DNA of 64,000 nt from Alteromonas lipotrueae (lineage in GTDB: Bacteria; Pseudomonadota; Gammaproteobacteria; Enterobacterales; Alteromonadaceae), in the NCBI RefSeq assembly GCF_019249215.1, contig NZ_JAESDI010000001.1, positions 218,728 through 282,727 on the forward strand, read 5' to 3'. Below are positions 57,270 to 64,000 of this stretch, piece by piece. Positions within the stretch are counted from its first letter, which is position 1. The number at the start of each line of letters is the position of its first letter. The notes under the pieces are model-generated. The model had not been told where the DNA came from. It saw nothing but the letters and a program-made list of their open reading frames with translations, and made no database searches. A program made the position numbers and the translations under genes.

Positions 57270-58964
57270 TTACTCATCTTGCATCAGCCAGCCCTTAACA
57301 ACTTGGGCTGACAATTCAGGTTCGTTCGCAACCAGTGCACGAACCGCTTTTAATACGTCTTCATCTTTATGTAAATCTGGCAACATTAGTGAGCCATCTG
57401 CCGCAAAGCCTACCTGACCTTCATCGAAGTCAGTAGACAGCATATTAATGGTTTCGTCACCAAGATCTAGGCCTTCGTCTGCATCAAAGTCATCAGCTTC
57501 TTTCGACTCGTCAGGGTTAATCAAGCGACGTAGCATGGGTCTTATCACAAAGATGATAAGCACAATAATAACTAAACCACCAATGACTAACTTAAGTATA
57601 GGCAAAAATGCCGGCTGTTCCCATATTGGCGCTTCTTCAATAACACCATCATCCATGCGGGTGAAAGGAACACTGACCACTTCTAACGAGTCGCCACGAG
57701 TCACATCAAATCCAACACCGCCTTGTAGTAAACGGCGGATGTTTAATAACGCTTCTTGATTGCGAGGCTCTGCCGACGTAGTACCATCTTCACCAGCAAC
57801 TTGAAGATAGTCTACCGCCACCGATACGCTTAACCTGCGGATTACGCCGCTTTGTTTTTTGGTATGGCTAATGGTGGTGTCTAGTTCGTAGTTACGAGTA
57901 GATACTTTCGATGTACTTCCTGGCAAAGTAGCTTGTGCGCCTGCTTCTGGATTTTCAGGAATATTCGAGTCTAACGGCGGTTGGTTAGTTAGCGCGCCGG
58001 GAATACCCATGGCACCACCACCCACACTATTTTGTTCATTGATCATTTCGCTGCGAACAGCTGGCAAATCGGGGTTATAGCTACGCTGAGTTTGCTCTAG
58101 TGCAGTAAAGTCCATACTCACATCCGCTTGCGCGGTGTAGTTACCAATTCCCAAAACAGGAATAAGAATAGCGTCAATTTTTTCTAGGTATTCTTGTTCG
58201 CGCTGTCTTTCAATTTCATATTCTTTTCGTGCTCGAGCACTTAGCGAGTCTTGTGAACCCGAATTTAGTAATCGGCCATTGCTATCGGTCACCGTTACCG
58301 CAGATGGCTCCATGTTTTGTACCGCTGACGCCACAATATCGATAACTGAGTCAACTTCCTCTCCCGCAATCACTTTGCCGCGCTTAGCGGTAAGTACTAC
58401 CGTAGCCGAGGCTTTTTTCTCTCGGCGAGCAAATACGTTCTCTTTTGGCATAGCCAACAAAACGCGTGCTTTTTGTATACTTGAGATATCTTCAATAGTG
58501 GCGGCTATTTGTTGTTCACGGGCATGTTTCAAGCGTTCCATCTCTACCCGCTGACTTACTCCGAATCCCATGTCCTGCATGATAATATCGGTACCAGCAT
58601 CAGAAGAGCCGGTTAAGCCCTGACGTGTCATACCCAAGCGTATAGTTTGAAATTCGTCACTTCGAACGTATACCGTGTTTCCCTCTAAACGATATTCAAT
58701 TTGATTGGCGTCCATATAATCCAAGGTTTCAATAAGCTCTTGGGTTTCCATTTTTGCTAACGGACGAAAATCAGGCTCTTGCGCCCAAATTAATATAAAG
58801 ACTGCAATCGCGACACAAATAACAAGCACTACCACTAGCGCCATCTGGCGCATCATGTCAGCACTGCCTAAGGTATCCATGAATCCTGATTTATTCTCAG
58901 GCTCGTTATCGTTCCCCATGGAAGGGTCGTTAACGGTTAAATTTGTGCCTGTTGCTTCAGCCAT
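57270..58964 (-). CDS. fliF: FliF, MS-ring protein
   Basis: A 564-residue protein with two membrane helices (about 37-59 and 450-472), between them the YscJ/FliF ring-building domains (FRPLAKMETQELIETLDYMD, AMPKENVFARREKKASATVV). The C-terminal cytoplasmic tail binds FliG. It is the scaffold on which the motor is built. Confidence 0.96.
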   Translation of the reverse strand: MAEATGTNLTVNDPSMGNDNEPENKSGFMDTLGSADMMRQMALVVVLVICVAIAVFILIWAQEPDFRPLAKMETQELIETLDYMDANQIEYRLEGNTVYVRSDEFQTIRLGMTRQGLTGSSDAGTDIIMQDMGFGVSQRVEMERLKHAREQQIAATIEDISSIQKARVLLAMPKENVFARREKKASATVVLTAKRGKVIAGEEVDSVIDIVASAVQNMEPSAVTVTDSNGRLLNSGSQDSLSARARKEYEIERQREQEYLEKIDAILIPVLGIGNYTAQADVSMDFTALEQTQRSYNPDLPAVRSEMINEQNSVGGGAMGIPGALTNQPPLDSNIPENPEAGAQATLPGSTSKVSTRNYELDTTISHTKKQSGVIRRLSVSVAVDYLQVAGEDGTTSAEPRNQEALLNIRRLLQGGVGFDVTRGDSLEVVSVPFTRMDDGVIEEAPIWEQPAFLPILKLVIGGLVIIVLIIFVIRPMLRRLINPDESKEADDFDADEGLDLGDETINMLSTDFDEGQVGFAADGSLMLPDLHKDEDVLKAVRALVANEPELSAQVVKGWLMQDE

Positions 58965-58976
58965 GACTTACTCCAA

Positions 58977-59306
58977 CTACACCGGCATGTTCATAATGGT
59001 TTTATACGCTTCAAGCACTTTATTTCGTACTTGAACTGTGGCCTCAAAGGCTATGCCTGCTTTCTCTTTTGTAAGCATAACTTCAGCGAGGCTCAATGAC
59101 TGGTCACCCATTTCAAACCGCTGTTGTGCATCTTTAGATTCTAATTGCATGCCATTAACCCCATCTACCGCTTGTTTAAGCATGGTAGAAAAATCACTCG
59201 CTGAGGGGTTAATCTCATTTGAGGGTTGAAGTTCGTTTGAAGGCATACGAGTTTGCCCAATCATGCTCTGCATTTCTTGGTATAAACTATTGGCTTTAAC
59301 ATCCAT
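58977..59306 (-). CDS. fliE: FliE, rod-MS ring junction protein
   Basis: A 109-residue helical protein (SDFSTMLKQAVDGVNGMQLE, QVRNKVLEAYKTIMNMPV at the C-terminus). It joins the MS ring to the rod. I start at ATG 59306 because GGAG lies five bases before it; a GTG two codons earlier falls in the ribosome binding site. It is first gene of fliEFGHIJ. Confidence 0.95.
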   Translation of the reverse strand: MDVKANSLYQEMQSMIGQTRMPSNELQPSNEINPSASDFSTMLKQAVDGVNGMQLESKDAQQRFEMGDQSLSLAEVMLTKEKAGIAFEATVQVRNKVLEAYKTIMNMPV

Positions 59307-59409
59307 AACCACTCCTTAGAATATTGATGGGGAATTGTCGTTTAATGACAATGCGCTCTGATGACTAACACTTAACTATAAGACAACTACTTATAACTAT
59401 AAGACTACT

Positions 59410-59426
59410 AGCAAGTGGCAAGCCAA
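59410..59426 (-). promoter_or_regulatory. Sigma-54 promoter of the fliE operon
   Basis: On the minus strand TTGGCTTGCCACTTGCT fits the RpoN consensus, with TTGGC at -24 and a perfect TTGCT at -12. It lies 104 bp upstream of fliE and should be activated by FlrC. Confidence 0.85.
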
Positions 59427-59619
59427 CTTTAAAATTCATACAAAAGCCATTTTAAAGCAATGACTTACGCAATTTTTTAAGGAAGTAGCCAATTTTATGA
59501 CAGAGAGGGGGAAATAGCGTCAAGAAAGTGAATAGGTGTAAAGTGGTGTAAATGCGCAATGTAAAATAGTTCGGAGCAGCGCAAAACGCTCCGCACGTTA
59601 CCGTGACGCACAACCAAGT

Positions 59620-59654
59620 GCAAGGCAAGGCAAGGCAAGGCAAGGCAAGGCAAG
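59620..59654. repeat. Seven tandem GCAAG pentanucleotide repeats
   Basis: Exactly seven perfect copies of GCAAG, 35 bp, with no interruption, about 200 bp upstream of the fliE sigma-54 promoter and 93 bp after the flrC stop. Uninterrupted short repeats of this kind change copy number by slippage. Confidence 0.95.
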
Positions 59655-59747
59655 ATACACTACAGCAAAGTAGATATCCCGCTAAAAAATAAGGGCCTAA
59701 AATAAAGAATAAAAGCCCCCTCTTTGTTACCAAGCTAGTTTGATATG

Positions 59748-61088
59748 TTAAGCAGGTAATTCAATCCCATCTTCACGCATTCGGGCCAATTTATAACGTA
59801 AGGTTCGAGGGCTGATACCGAGTTTTTCTGCCACATCTTTACGCTTACCGTTACACAGGGTAAGTGTATCGAGGATGATTTGATGTTCTTGCTGGCGAAG
59901 CTCTGAGCCTAAACGACTATTATCTTCGGGCTCGTCCTGCTTTACTGCCATCTCGTCATGCACCGCCATATCAATCATTAAGTCACCAGACTCTATACTG
60001 CCGTCTTCACACAGTATGAGTGCCCTCTGAATAACATTTTCAAGCTCTCGCACGTTACCTGGCCAAGTGTATTGCGCCAATTTATTTCGTGCAGCGGCAC
60101 TGAGGCGAACATTGCCTAAGCCTTGTACGCTAGTGTGACGATTAATCAGGTGTTCAGCTAGCGGTACAATATCACCTGGACGCTCAGCAAGTGGCCGCCA
60201 TGTGATAGGAAAAACATTTAAGCGGTAATATAAATCTTCCCGGAAGTTTCCTAGCTCTACCGCTTTACGTAAATCGCGGTTACTGGTGGCAATCACCCGC
60301 ACATCTAGTTTAATCGTTTTGCGCCCACCCAGTCGTTCTACTTCACGCTCTTGAATAACACGAAGTAGTTTCGCCTGAAGTGCTAAATCCATTTCGGTAA
60401 TTTCATCTAATAGCAGTGTACCGCCTTGGGCTTGTTCAAATTTACCTGGGCACGCTTGAATCGCGCCGGTAAACGCGCCTTTTTCATAACCGAACAAGGT
60501 AGCTTCAAGCATATTTTCAGGAATAGCGGCGCAGTTAATTGCCACAAAAGGCGCATCGGCGCGAGTAGACTGATCGTGTATATAGCGAGAAAGTACTTCC
60601 TTACCAGAACCACTTGGACCCAGTACCATCACGGTCGCTTCTGACTTCGCCACTTTTCTTGATAATTCGAGTAGTTTTAAACTAGAAGGGTCAGCCACAA
60701 TAGGCGTGCAAGATTCTACTTTTTGAGCAGGTGCATAGCGCCCAACAAGATTAAGTAGCACTTCAGGTGCGAATGGCTTAGACAGATAATCAGTTGCCCC
60801 ATCTCGCATGGCCTGCACGGCATCATCGATGGTGGCATACGCTGTCATTAACAATACAGGCAGTTGAGGGTATTTCGCCTTAATACTTTTCAATAAAGTA
60901 AGGCCGCTCATTTCACCCATTTGGATGTCACTCACCACAAGGTCTATCTTTCGACCCGCTAAGACCATTAACGCAGCCTCGGCACAGTCGGCATCTACAA
61001 CATCGTAATCGCCTAGTAATAGGGTGTCGTACAACGCTTCGCGTAATCCAGCATCGTCTTCCACGATAAGAATAGTTGTTTTAGACAT
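59748..61088 (-). CDS. flrC: FlrC, sigma-54 response regulator for flagellar genes
   Basis: A 446-residue protein with a receiver domain (about 1-118; phosphoacceptor Asp54 in VVSDIQMGEM), AAA+ domain with Walker A GPSGSGKE (157-164), GAFTGA loop (204-209) and LLLDEITEM, and a Fis-type helix-turn-helix (RKDVAEKLGISPRTLRYKLA). Phosphorylated by FlrB, it drives basal-body and export genes with RpoN. The start at 61088 follows AGGAG by eight bases; it begins 19 bases after flrB. Confidence 0.95.
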   Translation of the reverse strand: MSKTTILIVEDDAGLREALYDTLLLGDYDVVDADCAEAALMVLAGRKIDLVVSDIQMGEMSGLTLLKSIKAKYPQLPVLLMTAYATIDDAVQAMRDGATDYLSKPFAPEVLLNLVGRYAPAQKVESCTPIVADPSSLKLLELSRKVAKSEATVMVLGPSGSGKEVLSRYIHDQSTRADAPFVAINCAAIPENMLEATLFGYEKGAFTGAIQACPGKFEQAQGGTLLLDEITEMDLALQAKLLRVIQEREVERLGGRKTIKLDVRVIATSNRDLRKAVELGNFREDLYYRLNVFPITWRPLAERPGDIVPLAEHLINRHTSVQGLGNVRLSAAARNKLAQYTWPGNVRELENVIQRALILCEDGSIESGDLMIDMAVHDEMAVKQDEPEDNSRLGSELRQQEHQIILDTLTLCNGKRKDVAEKLGISPRTLRYKLARMREDGIELPA

Positions 61089-61106
61089 TTCTAATTCTCC
61101 TAGCAA

Positions 61107-62270
61107 TTAAGCGACATTTGAGTGAGGCTTATTGTGTTGCCCGATAGCCTGAGTGTTACAAGGCAATGCAAGCGTGAAGCAAGCACCTCCTTCATTAAGA
61201 TTTACCATGCTAAGCGAACCGTTATGTGCTTTAGCTACCGATTTCACCACGGCTAACCCCAGCCCTGTGCCATGGGTTTTGGTGGTAAAGAACGGCTCGA
61301 ATATTTTATTGATTAGGGTATTGGGTACACCTGGTCCCTTATCGTTAACGCAAAGTAGCACCCTATTTTCATGTACTACTGCATTAATCGAAACCGTGTA
61401 GCCCTTGGGCGTAACTTGACTCGCATTTTGAATAAGGTTCAGCACAGCACCTTGCAGCGCGGTGAGATTCCCAGTGATAAGTGCATCCGTTGAATCGAAG
61501 CCATTAAAAGCAATTTGCTGTGCTTGCTGCGCAGTGATGGTTTGCGCATTAGGCTCAATTGCTTCTCGCAAGCTGGCAAGCGATAAGGTATTCACAACTT
61601 GTTGTTCACCAGACTTGGCGAACAACAGCATGTCATTAACTTGGCTTTCTAACTCTTTAAGTCTGTCTGTCATCTTTCGAGCAAATTGCTCAGATGCATG
61701 CTGGGGTAAATCTTTTCGCGTTAAATTGGAGGCATAAAGCATCGCTGCGGATAAAGGCGTTCGAATCTGATGCGCAAGGGATGCCACCATTTTGCCTAAT
61801 GAAGATAAACGCTGCATATGGCTGACACTGGCTTGAAGCCGACGTGTTTCCGTCAAATCTGTAATAACAATCAGCTGCCCTGGTTCGTCTTCAAGTGGCG
61901 TTATAGAAAGTTTAACGCGACGACCATCTACCAATGACACTTCATGACCATCGTCTGCACGAGGATTAAATGAGCGAGCAATGATGCTACGCCATATTTG
62001 TTCTTCTAGCGGCTCACCCAGCAATGCCTTAGCTAAGTCATTGGCTTGACGTACAACCCCTTTGCCGTCAATAACGATGACGCCTGCCGGCATGACTTGA
62101 AGCAAGTTTTCCAAACGACTGGCTTGGCGACGAAGTGAGCTCACTTCTGCTTCACTCACATACGACGGTGTTGTAGCCTCAAGCGCATGCTCGACACTAG
62201 GCACATCATAAGATGAAGTGAATTGTTCAGAAGACGAAGTACTGCTGTCGTGTGTGCTATCAAAAATCAT
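61107..62270 (-). CDS. flrB: FlrB, flagellar sensor histidine kinase
   Basis: A 387-residue soluble kinase. It has a PAS domain (about 50-145; LLQVMPAGVIVIDGKGVVRQ), a dimerisation domain with His167 in SLAHQIRTPLSAA, and an ATPase with NLIQNASQV, VNDKGPGVP and GTGLGLAVVKSVAKAHNG. It has no membrane segments, as in Vibrio FlrB. It phosphorylates FlrC. The first 45 residues are Ser/Thr-rich and look disordered. Confidence 0.94.
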   Translation of the reverse strand: MIFDSTHDSSTSSSEQFTSSYDVPSVEHALEATTPSYVSEAEVSSLRRQASRLENLLQVMPAGVIVIDGKGVVRQANDLAKALLGEPLEEQIWRSIIARSFNPRADDGHEVSLVDGRRVKLSITPLEDEPGQLIVITDLTETRRLQASVSHMQRLSSLGKMVASLAHQIRTPLSAAMLYASNLTRKDLPQHASEQFARKMTDRLKELESQVNDMLLFAKSGEQQVVNTLSLASLREAIEPNAQTITAQQAQQIAFNGFDSTDALITGNLTALQGAVLNLIQNASQVTPKGYTVSINAVVHENRVLLCVNDKGPGVPNTLINKIFEPFFTTKTHGTGLGLAVVKSVAKAHNGSLSMVNLNEGGACFTLALPCNTQAIGQHNKPHSNVA

Positions 62271-62316
62271 ATGGCTCTCGTCAATTTAAAGACGGTTTGT
62301 GTATATGATTTTACTT

Positions 62317-62333
62317 TGCAGAAGACATGCCAG
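62317..62333 (-). promoter_or_regulatory. Sigma-54 promoter of flrBC
   Basis: On the minus strand CTGGCATGTCTTCTGCA keeps GG at -24 and GC at -12 with correct spacing and matches most of the RpoN consensus. It lies 47 bp upstream of flrB in the 131-bp flrA-flrB gap. It would be the class II promoter activated by FlrA. Confidence 0.78.
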
Positions 62334-62401
62334 TTTTTATACTATATTTATCATATGGTTACGATAAATTAAGGAAGAAGTTTAACGTCAGGTAATTGAC
62401 G

Positions 62402-63853
62402 TTAAACTTCTTCCATACGCTGAATATCGTACTTACGCATTTTCTCAACAAGGGTGGTTCTGCGCATTCCGAGCTTATCCGCAGCGCGAGCAACGACCCA
62501 TTCTTGCTGCTCTAAGGCTTGGCGAATGAGGGTAATTTCAAGTTCAGACAAGTATTCTTTTAGATTAACCCCTTCCTCAGGCAGCGAAGAAGAAAGAGGT
62601 AAACTGTTCTCTTCCTCAGGTTCATCAAAGTGATCTTGCGAAGCTGATTCTGCAAAAAGCGCATTAAACGCGTCTCGCTCTAGCAATTCTTCGGGGTAAT
62701 CTGGTTCGTACGCTTGAATTTCACCGTACTGGTATTTCTCTGGAAGGTCGGCCACATCAACGATTTGACCGGGATAAAGTATACTCAGGCGCTCAACTAG
62801 ATTCGATAGCTCACGAACATTACCCGCCCAATTATGCTCCATTAACGATTCTATTGCGCGTTCAGTGAACCTCACACTATCTACACCATCCCCTTGAATA
62901 CGGCTGTTGAGTTCTTGCAGCAGTAACGGGATGTCGTCTTTTCGTTGACGTAATGCAGGGCTATCGATAGGGAACACGTTTAAGCGGTAGTAGAGATCTT
63001 CACGAAACTTATCTTCTTTGATCATAGTTTCTAGATGACGATGGGTAGCCGCAATAATACGAACATTGCATTGTTGAGGCTTGCTACCACCTACTCGCTC
63101 GTAAATACGCTCTTGCAGTACCCGAAGCAGTTTGACTTGCATCTGCAACGGCATGTCGCCAATTTCATCTAGAAATAATGTTCCACCCTCAGCTAATTCA
63201 AAGCGGCCTTTTCGAGCACTAATCGCACCGGTAAAGGCGCCTTTTTCGTGACCAAACAATTCACTTTCAAGAAGCTCGCCGGGTATAGCACCGCAGTTAA
63301 CGGGAATAAAAGGGCCATCTTTACGTTCTGACAAGAAGTGTACATTACGTGCCACCACTTCTTTTCCCGTACCAGACTCCCCCAAAATTAGCACCGTTGC
63401 CTCTGTAGGAGCCACTTGCTCTACCAAACGACGCACAACCTGAATTTCATCACTCTTGCCCACCAAACTTCTAAACAGGCGGGTTTTAGAGCCACCAGCG
63501 CGGGTTTTACCCGGCTTTCTGCGGCTATATTCTTGGCATCGGTGAATTGATTGCGTAAGTACTGGGTAAGTAAGCGGTAAGGTGATCACGCTGACTAAAT
63601 TGCACGAAGCGGCCACCTCACCATTTGAATGTAAAATGGCGACGAATGGTATGTGTGGAAAACGAGCAACCAGTGAATTCACCACTGACGACGACGCGTA
63701 CTCAATAAGTACGGCATCTGCACCCTTTTCTTTCAGGTAACTTTCACAGTCAGAAAGCCCTCGTGACTGACACGACTCTCCCAAAAAGGTGACTATGGTT
63801 TCTAAGCTATGAATTAGTTCCTGGCTATCACTAACCAGCAAAATATCCTTCAT
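62402..63853 (-). CDS. flrA: FlrA (FleQ-like), master sigma-54 activator of flagellar genes
   Basis: A 483-residue protein. The N-terminal FleQ-type receiver (about 1-110) lacks the phosphoacceptor Asp (IEYAS at that position). The linker motif LFRSLVG (126-132), Arg169 and Asn170 match the residues that bind cyclic di-GMP in Pseudomonas FleQ with the same spacing. The AAA+ domain has Walker A GESGTGKE (158-165) and GAFTGA (205-210); the C-terminal helix-turn-helix reads [21 protein letters not shown] start at ATG 63853 with GGGGA upstream. It sits atop the flagellar hierarchy. Confidence 0.95.
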   Translation of the reverse strand: MKDILLVSDSQELIHSLETIVTFLGESCQSRGLSDCESYLKEKGADAVLIEYASSSVVNSLVARFPHIPFVAILHSNGEVAASCNLVSVITLPLTYPVLTQSIHRCQEYSRRKPGKTRAGGSKTRLFRSLVGKSDEIQVVRRLVEQVAPTEATVLILGESGTGKEVVARNVHFLSERKDGPFIPVNCGAIPGELLESELFGHEKGAFTGAISARKGRFELAEGGTLFLDEIGDMPLQMQVKLLRVLQERIYERVGGSKPQQCNVRIIAATHRHLETMIKEDKFREDLYYRLNVFPIDSPALRQRKDDIPLLLQELNSRIQGDGVDSVRFTERAIESLMEHNWAGNVRELSNLVERLSILYPGQIVDVADLPEKYQYGEIQAYEPDYPEELLERDAFNALFAESASQDHFDEPEEENSLPLSSSLPEEGVNLKEYLSELEITLIRQALEQQEWVVARAADKLGMRRTTLVEKMRKYDIQRMEEV

Positions 63854-63956
63854 CAAATCCCCGAGAACGCTTTGTTATTATTTACAGTTTAGCGCATTTG
63901 TAAATTGTAACGACAAAAGATCGCAGCGCAACTGGTGTTTTCGGAAATGTAGCAAT

Positions 63957-63979
63957 AAAAAAAGCAGGTTTCCCTGCTT
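63957..63979 (-). terminator. Terminator of the gene beyond the right edge
   Basis: On the minus strand AAGCAGG-GAA-ACCTGCTT is followed by a run of T residues. It should end a leftward transcript coming from outside the window, about 100 bp upstream of flrA. The bases between hold the flrA promoter region, in which I cannot assign -35 and -10 boxes with confidence. Confidence 0.85.
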
Positions 63980-64000
63980 CTTTCGAATAACTCACTCAAA

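Larger units (their letters stand above)
59307..59747. other. fliE-flrC intergenic region (441 bp)
   Basis: The longest gene-free stretch in the window. From the fliE side it holds the fliE leader (about 95 bases), a sigma-54 promoter (59410-59426), an AT-rich stretch, then a GCAAG pentanucleotide repeat array (59620-59654) and a T-rich tract near 59685-59705 on the minus strand that could end the flrC transcript. The 93-codon frame across it is only the repeat read as Leu-Ala-Leu-Pro-Cys units and is not a gene. Confidence 0.8.

Noticed and set aside
59620..59654. CRISPR-like array
   Set aside because: The unit is five bases with no spacers; nothing else in the window has regularly spaced repeats or cas genes.
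59452..59733. A 93-codon open frame upstream of fliE with Leu-Ala-Leu-Pro-Cys repeats
   Set aside because: It is the GCAAG repeat read on the minus strand; no ribosome binding site, no family resemblance, and it overlaps the flrC-fliE regulatory region.

Overview
The window reads as one chromosomal segment of a marine gammaproteobacterium of the order Alteromonadales, most likely Alteromonas or a close relative. This is judged from protein resemblance and gene order (psp-sap, oadGAB, recX-alaS-csrA-tRNA, a polar-flagellum che cluster of the Vibrio/Shewanella type), not from any search. Base composition looks even throughout. I see no insertion sequence, integrase, prophage or CRISPR array, so this is essentially core genome.

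Layout, left to right. (1) 1-7.9 kb: envelope stress and peptide transport. pspABC on the minus strand diverges from pspF, which is followed on the plus strand by the tightly packed ABC transporter operon sapABCDF. A sigma-54 promoter drives pspA. (2) 8-11.3 kb: oadGAB, the sodium-pumping oxaloacetate decarboxylase. (3) 11.4-16.2 kb: a hotdog thioesterase, then the conserved block recX, alaS, csrA, tRNA-Ser(GCT), tRNA-Arg(ACG), but without recA beside recX. (4) 16.3-20.4 kb: a FemAB-like acyltransferase translationally coupled to an M13 lipoprotein peptidase, and an orphan betI. (5) 20.5-22.9 kb: a TonB-dependent receptor with a strong hairpin at its ribosome binding site. (6) 23-26.5 kb: a SulP transporter and a beta-carbonic anhydrase, divergent from an OxyR-like LysR regulator that lacks the peroxidatic cysteine. 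(7) 26.5-32.8 kb: methionine biosynthesis: metR, a DUF938 methyltransferase, metH split into two genes at a domain boundary, and metA behind tandem MetJ boxes.

(8) 32.8-63.9 kb: one very long flagellar and chemotaxis region, all on the minus strand. In transcription order it runs flrA, flrBC, fliEFGHIJ, fliKLMNOPQR-flhB, flhA-flhF-flhG-fliA, cheYZAB, parC, parP, cheW, then a DUF2802 gene after a terminator. Sigma-54-type promoters can be read upstream of flrB, fliE, fliK and flhA. This fits the four-tier polar flagellar hierarchy: FlrA with RpoN turns on flrBC, FlrC with RpoN turns on basal-body and export genes, then FliA takes over. FlhF, FlhG, ParC and ParP point to a polar flagellum and polar chemosensory arrays.

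I found no wholly new multi-gene system. The best leads are small. They are the cysteine-less OxyR paralogue paired with a carbonic anhydrase/SulP operon and an ATAG-N7-CTAT site; the precise split of metH; a threefold repeated acidic motif in the CheA linker next to ParP; a seven-copy pentanucleotide repeat upstream of the fliE promoter; the hairpin over the TonB-receptor ribosome binding site; and a perfect 21-bp palindrome upstream of the tRNA promoter.
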